Source of the DNA: Cellulosimicrobium arenosum
Lineage (GTDB): Bacteria; Actinomycetota; Actinomycetes; Actinomycetales; Cellulomonadaceae
Direction: 5' to 3'
Length of the DNA: 64,000 nucleotides
Assembly: GCF_014837295.1 (NCBI RefSeq)
Contig: NZ_JACYHB010000014.1
Span: 1-64,000 of the forward strand
Of the stretch, positions 33,454-42,237 are shown one piece after another. Under the pieces are notes generated by a model. It ran no database searches. It worked only from the letters and a program-made list of their open reading frames with translations, and was not told the DNA's origin. A program made the translations under genes and the position numbers. Every line of letters starts with the position of its first letter. The stretch's first letter is position 1.

Positions 33454-34578
33454 CTACTCGGCTGCCTCCTTCGGCAGGTGCTTCGGCGCCCAGCCTCGTG
33501 AGACGACGCCGATCAGCTGCGGCGGCGTGCTCTTGCGCGACCACGCCTTGAAGGCGACGTACATGACGACGAGCAACGCGTAGCGGGCGAGGCTCACGAG
33601 GGATGCCTCCGTGGGGTCGCAGAACGCCGTGACCGACGAGTCGTTGAGCGAGTGCACGACCATGACCGCGAGGATCGCGAGGACCGCGCCGCCCGTCCCT
33701 CGCCGCCCGTAGAGATGCCAGAGCCGCCAGGCGACCGCGGTCGCGATCCCGGTCAGCAGCCAGTGCACGGGCGAGACCGTGAACACCCGGGCGACCTGGG
33801 CCTGGACGATCGCCATCGGGGTCAGCTCCGGGCCCTGGGCCCCGCAGAACACCGGGGTCTGGTCGGCGACGAACTGGTACGCGTAGACGGTCGTCTCGGC
33901 GATCGCGAACCCGAACCCCGAGCCGAGGCCGATCGCGATGCCCGCGCGGGGGTCGCGGTACCCGGCGACGAGCCAGAGCAGCAGGAGCGGGACCAGCAGC
34001 TTCGTGCCCTCCTCGACGAAGCCCACGGCCGCGGTCCCGGCGCTGATCCCACCCTCGCCGATGATCAGGCCCGTGACGTTCGCCGAGATCGCGAGCGTGC
34101 CGCCCGCCGTGGCGACGGCGACCGCGGCGACCTGGACCGGGCGGACCGTGTCCCGGAGCGCGAGCTGACGGTCGACGAAAAGGAACGCCGCACAGCAGAC
34201 GAGCGCCATCCCCAGGAAGCTCCCCGCCGCGAGCACGTGCTCGTTCTCGCCCGCGAGGTAGACCGCCCCCATCACTCCCAGGACCACCGCCGCGGCGACG
34301 ACGAGCCACAGCCAGGCCCGCCAGAACCGGCCGCGGAACCGCCGGCCGCGGTCGGCCGCAGGACCACCGTCCTCCAGCCGGGACGTCCACGCCCGCGCGT
34401 CCCAGAACCGGCGCCGGGCCGCCGTCGTCGACGGGTCCGGGAACCACCCCTCGGCGGGCACGCCCGGCCGTTCGTGGGCCAGCACCCAGGCGGACGCGAA
34501 GCCGACGACCAGGAGCACCGCTCCGGCGATGGTGAGCCACATGGTCAGACTCAAGCAGGAGTCCTGGTGGGCCGCCAT
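33454..34578 (-). CDS. PrsW-family intramembrane protease with DUF2510 domain
   Basis: The 374-residue membrane protein has the PrsW motifs FVEEGTKLLVPLLL (EExxK), FGFAIAETTVYAYQF (FxxxE) and HSLND near the end, across about eight helices. An N-terminal DUF2510 segment (GWFPDPSTTAARRRFWDARA) sits after TM1. PrsW proteases cut anti-sigma factors; the target is unknown here. The start could be the ATG at 34578 or the ATG at 34542 just before TM1 (MWLTIAGAVLLVV). A 170-base divergent gap separates it from nfeD. Confidence 0.85.
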   Translation of the reverse strand: MAAHQDSCLSLTMWLTIAGAVLLVVGFASAWVLAHERPGVPAEGWFPDPSTTAARRRFWDARAWTSRLEDGGPAADRGRRFRGRFWRAWLWLVVAAAVVLGVMGAVYLAGENEHVLAAGSFLGMALVCCAAFLFVDRQLALRDTVRPVQVAAVAVATAGGTLAISANVTGLIIGEGGISAGTAAVGFVEEGTKLLVPLLLLWLVAGYRDPRAGIAIGLGSGFGFAIAETTVYAYQFVADQTPVFCGAQGPELTPMAIVQAQVARVFTVSPVHWLLTGIATAVAWRLWHLYGRRGTGGAVLAILAVMVVHSLNDSSVTAFCDPTEASLVSLARYALLVVMYVAFKAWSRKSTPPQLIGVVSRGWAPKHLPKEAAE

Positions 34579-34752
34579 CCGGTGCGCGCTCGGCGCTGTC
34601 GCCGAGCGGCTCCGCCCCGCAGGGGACTGGTCCCCATGCCCGTCGTCCCCACGTCCTACCGGAGAAAGGTCGGGTCACGATAGGGTGTTGTGACCGTCAC
34701 GACAACTCCACACGCCGTTCGAGCGCGCCCGCGAGGGCAGTGAGGAATCTGC

Positions 34753-35223
34753 ATGTTCGTCTTCGTCGTCATCGGCATCGCGGGGCTCGCGCTGCTTCTC
34801 GTCTCGCTGCTGGTCGGCGAGATCGTGGACATCGGCGACGGGGCCGTGTCGGGCACGTCCCTCGGTGTGGGCGGAGTCGTCTTCGGCGCCCTGGGCGCGA
34901 TCGTGACGGTCAACGGACTGCCGACGGTCCTCGCCTACGCGGGCTCCCTGGTGGCAGCGGTCGCCGTCGTCCTGCTCGTCCAGGTCCTGGTCAGGAAGCT
35001 GCGTGCCTCCGAGGACGGCGTCGCGGTGTCGCTCGTCGGAGTCCAGGGCATCGCGACGACGGACATCGACCCGGCGCGCGGCGAGGTCTCCCTCGAGGCG
35101 GCTCGCGAGCTCGAGCGTCGCCTCGCGTGGTCGGACGAACCCATCCCGGAGGGGGCTCGGGTCGTCGTGCTCGAGCAGTCCGGGAGCAAGGTGCGCGTGC
35201 GCCGCCACTTCGCCAACGACTGA
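34753..35223 (+). CDS. NfeD-like membrane protein
   Basis: The 156-residue protein has two to three membrane helices (FVFVVIGIAGLALLLVSLLV, TVLAYAGSLVAAVAVVLLVQ) and a C-terminal OB-type domain (LVGVQGIATTDIDPARGEV, VVVLEQSGSKVRVRRH). This is the short NfeD form that partners flotillin/SPFH proteins, which is the next gene 95 bases downstream. It likely helps organise membrane microdomains. Ribosome site GTGAGG precedes the ATG. Confidence 0.82.
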   Translation: MFVFVVIGIAGLALLLVSLLVGEIVDIGDGAVSGTSLGVGGVVFGALGAIVTVNGLPTVLAYAGSLVAAVAVVLLVQVLVRKLRASEDGVAVSLVGVQGIATTDIDPARGEVSLEAARELERRLAWSDEPIPEGARVVVLEQSGSKVRVRRHFAND

Positions 35224-35318
35224 CCCCCACCGACCCCGACTGAACCCCACTGAATCCCTGCCCGGGGGAACCGGGCACCCACGCCCGACCCGGAAGGAGC
35301 TGCGCCCCGGCGCGCCTC

Positions 35319-36788
35319 ATGGACGACAGGAACCTCATCACCACCATCGCGATCGTCGCGCTGGTCATCGCGTTCTTCGCGGTGGTCATCTTCATCAGCA
35401 AGCGCATCCGCCGCGTCCCGCCGAACGAGGCCCTCGTCATCGTGGGTCGGGGTGCCGGCCGCAAGGAGGCCGGCGGGACCGGCCAGAAGGTCATCGTCGG
35501 TGGCCGCACCTTCGTGTGGCCGATCCTGCAGCAAGGCTTCCCGATCTCGCTCGAGCAGCGCCAGATCGGCATCACCGTCGAGGGCGTCGACAAGAACCGC
35601 ATCAAGATCGCCATCAAGGCCTCGATCAACTTCAAGGTCCGCGGGGACGAGGAGGGCGTGCGCCGCGCGGCCCAGCGCTTCCTGTCCCAGCAGGGCACCC
35701 TGACCGAGATCATCAAGGAGTCGCTCGAGGGTTCGCTGCGCTCCATCGTCGGCGACATGACGATCGAGCAGATCATCTCCGACCGCAAGGGCCTGTCGGA
35801 CCGGGTCGTCAGCTCGACGAAGACCGACCTCTCCGAGCAGGGCCTCCAGGTCGACCTGCTCAACATCTCCGACATCTCGACGCCCGGCTCGGACTACCTG
35901 GCGAACCTCGGTCGCGCCGAGTCCGCACGGGCCCGCCAGGTCGCCGAGGTCTCCGAGGCCGAGGCGCAGCGCGCGTCGGAGTTCGCCGTCATCGAGGCCG
36001 CCGAGCAGATCGCCGAGCGGCAGAAGGCGCTCGACCTCAAGCGCGCCGTCATCAAGGCGGACACCGACCGTGCCAACGCCGAGGCCGACGCATCCGGTCA
36101 GCTCGCGCGCGCCGAGCAGGACCGTCTCGTCGCCCAGCAGGAGCGCGAGGCGCTCGCCGAGCAGGCACGCGTGACGCAGGAGCGGCTCGACATCGAGGTG
36201 CGCAAGCCGGCCGAGGCCAAGGCCTATGCGGAGGTCCAGGACGCGAACGCGCGCCGGGACTCGTCGAACGCCGCGACCGAGGCCGACGCGTACAAGCGCA
36301 CGGTCATCGCCGAGGCGAACAAGACCGCGGCGATCCAGGACGCCGAGGCGTCGGCCGCGGCCGTGCGTCGCGCCGGTGAGGCCGAGCGTGACCGCCAGGT
36401 CGCCCACGCCGCCGGTATCAAGGCCGAGGGCGAGGCGCGGGCGTTCGCGATCGAGGCAGAGGGTCGCGCCGAGGCCACGGCGACCGACGCCAAGGCCGAG
36501 GCCCTCAAGAAGTACGGCGAGGCCGCGCTCGTGCAGGAGCTCATCGAGCGCCTGCCGGAGATCGTCCGCGCCGCGGCCGAGCCCATCGGCAACATCCAGG
36601 GCATGACCGTCATCTCGACCGACGGCGCGTCCGCGGTCACCAAGAACGTCGCGTCCGTCCTCGGCGAGGGCCAGGGCGTCATCAAGCAGCTCACGGGCGT
36701 CGACATCAACCAGCTCATCGCCGGCCTCGCGGGCGGCACGCCGGCCGAGAACGACGCGCCGTCGGGCACCAACGGCAGCACACGCTAG
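35319..36788 (+). CDS. Flotillin-like SPFH-domain protein
   Basis: The 489-residue protein has one N-terminal helix (LITTIAIVALVIAFFAVVIF), an SPFH domain (VPPNEALVIVGRGAGRKEAG, VDLLNISDISTPGSDYLANL) and a long Ala/Glu-rich coiled coil (EAEAQRASEFAVIEAAEQIA and onward). It forms oligomeric membrane scaffolds with NfeD. AAGGAG sits about 16 bases before the ATG, farther than usual. A short hairpin (CCCGG-GGGAA-CCGGG) lies in the preceding gap. Confidence 0.92.
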   Translation: MDDRNLITTIAIVALVIAFFAVVIFISKRIRRVPPNEALVIVGRGAGRKEAGGTGQKVIVGGRTFVWPILQQGFPISLEQRQIGITVEGVDKNRIKIAIKASINFKVRGDEEGVRRAAQRFLSQQGTLTEIIKESLEGSLRSIVGDMTIEQIISDRKGLSDRVVSSTKTDLSEQGLQVDLLNISDISTPGSDYLANLGRAESARARQVAEVSEAEAQRASEFAVIEAAEQIAERQKALDLKRAVIKADTDRANAEADASGQLARAEQDRLVAQQEREALAEQARVTQERLDIEVRKPAEAKAYAEVQDANARRDSSNAATEADAYKRTVIAEANKTAAIQDAEASAAAVRRAGEAERDRQVAHAAGIKAEGEARAFAIEAEGRAEATATDAKAEALKKYGEAALVQELIERLPEIVRAAAEPIGNIQGMTVISTDGASAVTKNVASVLGEGQGVIKQLTGVDINQLIAGLAGGTPAENDAPSGTNGSTR

Positions 36789-36805
36789 CCTCCACCCGCA
36801 AACAT

Positions 36806-36848
36806 GCGGCAGTGGCCCGTCCCGGAACCCCGGGCGGGCTGCTGCCGC
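36806..36848. terminator. Hairpin terminator between flotillin and GAP-family genes
   Basis: GCGGCAG (36806-36812) pairs with CTGCCGC (36842-36848), and inside it GCCCG (36815-36819) pairs with CGGGC (36835-36839), all centred at 36827. It lies between convergent genes and can serve both. Confidence 0.75.
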
Positions 36849-36877
36849 CTCGTGGTGCACGACGCACCGAGGACGGC

Positions 36878-37720
36878 TCAGCCCGTCCAGCCGAGGCGGC
36901 CGATCGCGTCCAGGGCCAGCAGGACGCCGAGGATCCCCACGACCCAGCCGGTCGTCTCCGCCGCGTTCTTCGTGAGCCAACGGTCGAGCCGGTGCAGCAG
37001 CGGGTCGACGGCGCGGGCCGCCACGAGCCGGCCTGCGAGGAGCAGCAGCGCGGGAGCGACCATCACCGCGCAGTACGCGGCGAGCACGCCCGCGGACGCC
37101 GGCCACGCGACGTCGGACGTCGTGACGATCCCGATCGCGGCGAGGTACGGGAGCATGGTGCCCACCTCGATCGCGACGGCCCCGAGCGCGAGGCCGACGA
37201 GCGGCAGTACGGCCGGACGCGCCCGGACGGCCGGGCCACCGTGCGCACCGCCGGGCGCGACCCCGCCGTCCGCACGGGGGTCGATGCCGAGCGCGCGCTC
37301 GCGCCACCGCGACAGCCGCCCCGGCGTCGGCGCGCGACCGACCGCGGCCGCACGCTCCGCCCGGCGTGCCGCGCGCTTGCCGTCGAACCGAAAGCTCAGC
37401 GCGAACAGCCCGATCCCGAGCAGGAGCTGCGCGATCGCCGCGGCACGCGTCTCGAGCGCGTCCTCGAACCGGTCGAGGAACGCTCCCGCGCCCAGCGTCA
37501 CGACGATCCCGACGACGAGGTAGCAGCCGGCGACCGTCGCGAGGTAGGCGAGCACACGCCCGGCCCGGAGCCGACCCGGCGCCAGCAGCAGCCACACGGG
37601 GATCAGGAGCGTGCCGAAGCTGGTCGAGTCGATCAGGGCGAGCACGACGAGCACTCCCGCCATGGTGGCGAGGCCGAGCCCGGCGCCGTCGGCCCCGGCG
37701 AGGTCGAGAGGAAGGTCCAT
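36878..37720 (-). CDS. GAP-family (Sap/PF11139-like) membrane protein
   Basis: The 280-residue protein has about six helices with the LysE-like arrangement (ALIDSTSFGTLLIPVWLLLA, GCYLVVGIVVTLGAGAFLDR, LPYLAAIGIVTTSDVAWPAS) split by a charged loop of about 60 residues. Relatives include mycobacterial Sap, linked to export of cell-surface lipids. The function here is unknown. Ends convergent with flotillin. Confidence 0.78.
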   Translation of the reverse strand: MDLPLDLAGADGAGLGLATMAGVLVVLALIDSTSFGTLLIPVWLLLAPGRLRAGRVLAYLATVAGCYLVVGIVVTLGAGAFLDRFEDALETRAAAIAQLLLGIGLFALSFRFDGKRAARRAERAAAVGRAPTPGRLSRWRERALGIDPRADGGVAPGGAHGGPAVRARPAVLPLVGLALGAVAIEVGTMLPYLAAIGIVTTSDVAWPASAGVLAAYCAVMVAPALLLLAGRLVAARAVDPLLHRLDRWLTKNAAETTGWVVGILGVLLALDAIGRLGWTG

Positions 37721-37847
37721 GCCCCGACCCTCCCCCGGGCCGGCGGGCGCGTCGTCGGCCGGACGAGCGATCCTGGTGCCGTGCGACGGTCGCGCCTACA
37801 CCCTTCGACCGATCCCACGACGACGACGCGTGTGCTGGGATGGAGAC

Positions 37848-39194
37848 GTGAGCCCAGCCCGCTGGTGGTCCCGCGACGGCGCCCTGCGCCAGGTGCTGCG
37901 CCTCGAGGACCGGCGCAACGACGTCGTGACGGCCGTCATGACGTTCCTGCTCGGCGCGCTGCTCATCGAGGTCGGGCTGGTCGACCTCGTCGTCGTCGAC
38001 GGCGCTCCCGGGGTCGTGGCGCCCGAGCCGTGGTGGCGGTACGCGCTGCTCGCGGTCGGGTGCGCGCTCATCCTCGTCAAGCGGAGGCACCCGATGCTCG
38101 CGCTCGCGGGCGGCGTCGTCGTCGTGCTCGTGGACCTGTGGTGGGGCGGGTCGCTCGCGATCACCCTCGTGCTGTGGGACCTGCTGTACGCGGCGGCGAC
38201 GTGGGGCAGCCCGCGGGCGCGCGCGTGGCTGTGGGGTGTGACGGTGGTCGTCTCGGTGCTCGGCGCGGTCGCCGCCGGCGAGGCCGCGCGCGACGTGCGG
38301 ATTTTCGTCTACACGGGCCTGCAGCTCGGCGCGGTCCTCCTGCTGCCCCTGTGGTGGGCGACGAACGTGCGGCAGAAGAGCGAGCTCGCCGACCTGGAGC
38401 GCGACCGCGCCGACCTCGCCGCCCGCGACGCCGCGAGCGCGGACCGCGCCGCGCAGCTCGAGCGTCGGCGCGGGAGCGACCTCGAGCGCATCGCCGCGCT
38501 CGACCGGGACGAGGCGATCCGGGCCGAGCGGGCCTCGATGGCCCGCGACCTCCATGACGTCATCGCGTCGCACCTGTCCGCGATAGCCATCCACTCGGGC
38601 GCCGCGCTCCAGCTCCCGCCGGACGCGGGACGCGACCGCGCCGCGCTCGAGCAGGTGCGTGCGAGCGCGGTGACGTCGCTCGAGGAGATGCGCTCCATGA
38701 TCCTGCTCCTGCGCAGCGAGCAGCGCGGGTCGGAGCCCGTCGTCGCGCCGGGTCGGCTCGCCGAGCTCGGCACGCTCGTCGACACGGCGCGCGCCACCGG
38801 GACCGGGGTGACCGTCGTCCAGGGTCCGGGCGTGGCGGACCTGCCCGCCGCGACGGACCAGGCGCTGTACCGGATCGCGCAGGAAGCCCTGACCAACGCG
38901 CTCAAGCACGCACCGGGTGCGCCGGTCGCCGTGCGGCTCGACCGCGCGGGGCCCGACGTCGTGCTCACCGTCCACGACGACGGCGCACCCGGGCCGGCAT
39001 CCCTCGGGGACCCGGCGCTCAGCGCGGGGACGGGACTGCTGACGATGCGCGAACGCGCCGAGGGCCTCGGCGGCTCGCTCGAGGCCGGCCCCGGGGACAG
39101 GTCGGCGGGCGGCGGCGGGTGGACGGTCCGCGCGACGGTCCCTGCGACGATCTCGGCACCGACGGTCCCGACGGCGCGCGGGGCCGCACGATGA
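37848..39194 (+). CDS. Two-component sensor histidine kinase (NarL-type, HisKA_3)
   Basis: The 448-residue protein has four to five N-terminal helices, a coiled coil (EERxDLAARD-like region about 180-230), the phospho-acceptor His in SMARDLHDVIASHLSAIAIH and a HATPase_c domain (LYRIAQEALTNALKHAPGAP, GTGLLTMRERAEGLGGSLEA). It overlaps the response regulator (ATGA). The signal is unknown. The GTG has TGGGAT six bases upstream; codons before it are shadow. Confidence 0.92.
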   Translation: MSPARWWSRDGALRQVLRLEDRRNDVVTAVMTFLLGALLIEVGLVDLVVVDGAPGVVAPEPWWRYALLAVGCALILVKRRHPMLALAGGVVVVLVDLWWGGSLAITLVLWDLLYAAATWGSPRARAWLWGVTVVVSVLGAVAAGEAARDVRIFVYTGLQLGAVLLLPLWWATNVRQKSELADLERDRADLAARDAASADRAAQLERRRGSDLERIAALDRDEAIRAERASMARDLHDVIASHLSAIAIHSGAALQLPPDAGRDRAALEQVRASAVTSLEEMRSMILLLRSEQRGSEPVVAPGRLAELGTLVDTARATGTGVTVVQGPGVADLPAATDQALYRIAQEALTNALKHAPGAPVAVRLDRAGPDVVLTVHDDGAPGPASLGDPALSAGTGLLTMRERAEGLGGSLEAGPGDRSAGGGGWTVRATVPATISAPTVPTARGAAR

Positions 39195-39889
39195 CGCGCC
39201 CGCGGATCCGCGTTCTCCTCGCCGACGACCACGCGGCGATCCGCGCGGGGCTGCGGCTCCTGCTCGACGCGGCCGACGACGTCGACGTCGTCGGCGAGGC
39301 CGCCGACGGCACCGCGGCGATCAGGAACGCCCGCGCGCTGCGGCCGGACGTCGTGCTCATGGACCTGCGCATGCCCGGTGTCGACGGTATCGAGGCGACC
39401 CGCACCCTCACGGCGGAGGGCGTCGCGGACGTGCTCGTGCTCACGACGTTCGATCTCGACGAGTACGTCGACTCGGCGCTGCGCGCGGGGGCCGCAGGCT
39501 TCCTCCTCAAGACCGCCGAGCCCGCCGCGCTCCTCGACGCCGTGCGCCGCGTCGCCGACGGCGACGGCGTGCTCGCGCCGGAGGTCACGCGACGCGTCCT
39601 CGCCACGTTCGCACGCGGCCCGGTGCCCGACGACGTCCCTCGCCACCCGGCGTCGGGCAGGGAGCGGGCGGGCGTCGGGCCGGACGACCCACGCCTCGTC
39701 GACCTCACGCCGCGTGAGGTCGACGTGCTCGCCGCGCTGGGGCGCGGGCTGTCCAACCAGGGCGTCGCCGCCGAGCTGGTCATCTCGGAGGCGACGGCGA
39801 AGACCCACGTGTCGCGGGTGCTCGCCAAGCTCGGGGTGGCGTCGCGCATGCAAGCGGCGATCGTCGCGCGGGACGCGGGACTCACGTGA
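39191..39889 (+). CDS. NarL/LuxR-family response regulator
   Basis: The 232-residue protein has a receiver (RVLLADDHAAIRAGLRLLLD, phospho-Asp in DVVLMDLRMPGVDGI, switch Thr in VLVLTTFD, Lys in FLLKTAEPAAL) and a LuxR HTH (LTPREVDVLAALGRGLSNQG, ISEATAKTHVSRVLAKLGVA). Its ATG overlaps the kinase stop, so the pair is co-translated. Target genes are unknown. Confidence 0.95.
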   Translation: MTRPRIRVLLADDHAAIRAGLRLLLDAADDVDVVGEAADGTAAIRNARALRPDVVLMDLRMPGVDGIEATRTLTAEGVADVLVLTTFDLDEYVDSALRAGAAGFLLKTAEPAALLDAVRRVADGDGVLAPEVTRRVLATFARGPVPDDVPRHPASGRERAGVGPDDPRLVDLTPREVDVLAALGRGLSNQGVAAELVISEATAKTHVSRVLAKLGVASRMQAAIVARDAGLT

Positions 39890-39896
39890 GCGGTCG

Positions 39897-40490
39897 TCAG
39901 CGCGGCAGGTGGCGCGTGACGCGGTCGAGGTAGGCCTCGGCGTCGAAGTCGTCGAGCAGCGCGCTCTGGACGACGAACGCCTGGCTCGCCGCGAGGAAGA
40001 GCGGCGCCTGGTCGGCGCCGAGCGCGTCCGCGTCCTCCGGCGCCAGGCCGTGCTCGCGCTGGTGCCAGGCCGAGAGGTAGCGCACGTAGGCGTCGCGGAG
40101 CTGGCTGAGGACGGCAGACGCGAGCCCTTGCAGCGTGGGGTCGGTGACGGCCTCGCCCCACATCTGGACCAGGACGCCGGTCTCGCCGAGCTCTTCCAGC
40201 ATGCCGGACGCCAGCACGCGGACGACGTCGGCGGGTGGCGGCATGGGGTCCGCGGCCGCGAGCCGCTCCACGTCCTCGAGTCGACCGCCCACGATCCGGG
40301 TCGCGACCTCGTGGACGATCTCGCCCTTGCCGGCGTAGTAGCCGTAGATGGCTCCTGCGGACATCCCCGACTCGGCGATGATGTCCGCCATCGACGCGGC
40401 CTGGAAACCCTTGCGGCGCACCGCTCGCAGCGCGGCGTCGGCGATCTCCCGACGTCGCGCCGCGCGGTACTCCTCGCTCACCCTCGGCAT
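39897..40490 (-). CDS. TetR-family regulator
   Basis: The 197-residue protein has the TetR HTH (KGFQAASMADIIAESGMSAG, AIYGYYAGKGEIVHEVA) and a normal helical ligand domain. It is divergent from a membrane exporter gene, and the gap holds two palindromes with the shared GAACGA/TTCGTT half-sites, so it probably represses both genes. The ATG at 40490 is where similarity begins. Confidence 0.92.
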   Translation of the reverse strand: MPRVSEEYRAARRREIADAALRAVRRKGFQAASMADIIAESGMSAGAIYGYYAGKGEIVHEVATRIVGGRLEDVERLAAADPMPPPADVVRVLASGMLEELGETGVLVQMWGEAVTDPTLQGLASAVLSQLRDAYVRYLSAWHQREHGLAPEDADALGADQAPLFLAASQAFVVQSALLDDFDAEAYLDRVTRHLPR

Positions 40491-40506
40491 CGGGTCAGCA
40501 TAAACG

Positions 40507-40565
40507 GAACGATCGTTCTTGACACACCCCGCGGGTGCGCGCACCATGGAGAACGAACATTCGTT
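40507..40565. promoter_or_regulatory. TetR operators and exporter promoter
   Basis: GAACGATCGTTC (40507-40518) and AACGAACATTCGTT (40552-40565) are palindromes sharing AACGA half-sites. TTGACA (40519-40524) is a consensus -35 for the rightward exporter gene and abuts the first operator, so repressor binding would block it. Confidence 0.75.
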
Positions 40566-40583
40566 TTTCCTGTTGGAGGATCC

Positions 40584-41675
40584 ATGCCCGCACCCACCCC
40601 CATGCCCCACACCCACTGGTCGCGCGTCGTCGCGATCGGGACGGGGCTCGTCGCGCTCGCGAGCGTGCTCGTCCTCGCGTTCCTGTGGCCGTCGGTCACG
40701 GCCGAGCCGAAGGACCTGCCGCTCGCAGTAGCCGGCAGCGGGGACGCGGCACAGGTCGCCCAGGTCGAGGCCGGCATCGCCGAGCACGCGCCGGACGCCT
40801 TCACGTTCGTCGAGGTCGAGGACCGCACCGCCGCCGTCGACGCGATCGAGACGCGCGAGGCGTACGGCGCCGTCGTGCTCGGGGCGCAGCCGGAGGTCCT
40901 CACCGCCTCGGCCGCGAGCCCCGTCGTCGCACCGATGCTCGCAGGCCTGCAGCCCGCGCTCCAGGCGCAGGTCGACGCCGCGCTCGCTGCGCAGGCCGCG
41001 CCCGCCGACGCGCAGGTGACCGTCGGGCTGACCGACGTCGTGCCACTGTCGGCGGACGACGCGCGCGGCACCACCATGGCCGCGGCCTCGTTCCCGCTCG
41101 TGCTGGGCGGCATGATCGGCGGCATCGCGATCTCGACGCTCGTCGTCGGCGTGTGGCGCCGGGTCACCGGCCTGGTCGTCTACTCGGTCGCCGGCGGCAC
41201 GGCGATCGCCGGGATCCTGCACGCGCTCGGCGGCCTGCAGGGCGCGTTCTGGGGCGACGCGGGGGTCGTCGCCCTCACCCTGTTCGGGATCGGCGCCGTC
41301 ATCACCGGGGCGGTCGCTCTCCTGGGCACCCGCGGGATCGCCGTCGGGCCGGTGCTGTTCCTCCTCGTCGCCAACCCGCTCTCCGGCGCTCAGCTCCCCG
41401 TGGAGTTCATGGCCCGCCCCTGGGGGGAGGTCGGCCAGTGGATGCCCCCGGGCGCGTCGTCCACGCTGCTGCGCGACCTCTCGTACTTCCCGCGCGCCGA
41501 CGTCGCCCTGCTGTGGTCGGTCCTCGCCGGATGGGCAGCCCTCGGCCTCCTCCTCTCCACGCTGGGCCACTTCAAGAACCGCGGTGCCGCGACCGCGGAG
41601 GCGCTGCACGAGGCCTCCGAGGACGACGAGCACGAGGTGCACGGCCGGCACGTCGCGGAGCTCGCGGGCGACTGA
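40584..41675 (+). CDS. YhgE/Pip-like or ABC-2-type membrane exporter
   Basis: The 363-residue protein has one N-terminal helix (VVAIGTGLVALASVLVLAFL), an extracytoplasmic domain of about 120 residues (LPLAVAGSGDAAQVAQVEAG) and a C-terminal bundle of about six helices (FPLVLGGMIGGIAISTLVVG). This layout matches ABC-2/YhgE-type proteins without an ATPase. It is probably induced through the divergent TetR. GGAGG lies five bases before the ATG. The acidic/His C terminus is unusual. The substrate is unknown. Confidence 0.75.
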   Translation: MPAPTPMPHTHWSRVVAIGTGLVALASVLVLAFLWPSVTAEPKDLPLAVAGSGDAAQVAQVEAGIAEHAPDAFTFVEVEDRTAAVDAIETREAYGAVVLGAQPEVLTASAASPVVAPMLAGLQPALQAQVDAALAAQAAPADAQVTVGLTDVVPLSADDARGTTMAAASFPLVLGGMIGGIAISTLVVGVWRRVTGLVVYSVAGGTAIAGILHALGGLQGAFWGDAGVVALTLFGIGAVITGAVALLGTRGIAVGPVLFLLVANPLSGAQLPVEFMARPWGEVGQWMPPGASSTLLRDLSYFPRADVALLWSVLAGWAALGLLLSTLGHFKNRGAATAEALHEASEDDEHEVHGRHVAELAGD

Positions 41676-41726
41676 ACATCCCACGCGCCGCCGATCCGCA
41701 CGTGCGGTGACCGGAGCGGGTACCGC

Positions 41727-42206
41727 CTATGCCGCTCCGAGCGGGCGGCGCATCGCGAAGTTCACCAGCTCGACGCCCCGGAGCACCGGTCGCTGCTCAC
41801 GCACCAGGACGAAACCGTGCCGCTCGAAGAACGGGCGCGCCGTGCGGCTCGCGTGCGTGGTGAGCTCGGTCGCGCCGTCGCGCGTCGCGGTCTGCACCAC
41901 CCACGCGAGGAGCGCCGACGCGACGCCCTGCCGAGCGACGTCCGGGTCGACGAACATCATGTCGACGTAGCCGTCGGTGTCCACGTCGGTGAAGCCGACG
42001 ACCCGCTCTCCGGAGCACGCGACCCGCGTCCGGGCGCCGGCGCGGCGTGCCGCCCAGGCCTCCAGGTCGCGTTCGCCGTCGTCGTGCGGAGCCCACGCGG
42101 CGACCTGCTCGGGCGTGTAGTCGTGGCTCGCCGTGAGCCGGACCGCGCGGTCGAACACCGCGAGCGTCGCGGCGGCGTCCGCGGGGTCGTAGTCGCGCAG
42201 GTGCAC
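41727..42206 (-). CDS. GNAT-family N-acetyltransferase
   Basis: The 159-residue protein has a full GNAT fold: LRDYDPADAAATLAVFDRAV, VGFTDVDTDGYVDMMFVDPD, the acetyl-CoA loop VARQGVASALLAWVVQTA and the terminal FERHGFVLVREQRPVLRGVE. YafP-like members act on small molecules or proteins. The substrate is unknown. GTG start at 42206. It follows the MFS gene by about 30 bases on the same strand. Confidence 0.9.
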   Translation of the reverse strand: MHLRDYDPADAAATLAVFDRAVRLTASHDYTPEQVAAWAPHDDGERDLEAWAARRAGARTRVACSGERVVGFTDVDTDGYVDMMFVDPDVARQGVASALLAWVVQTATRDGATELTTHASRTARPFFERHGFVLVREQRPVLRGVELVNFAMRRPLGAA

Positions 42207-42237
42207 GTCTCGACCGTACCGCTCGACCGACGTCCGC

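Noticed and set aside
34935-38975. Open reading frame of 1346 codons on the minus strand
   Set aside because: It is a high-GC shadow over NfeD, flotillin, the GAP-family gene and the kinase, all with clear domains; its own translation is low-complexity with no recognisable motif.
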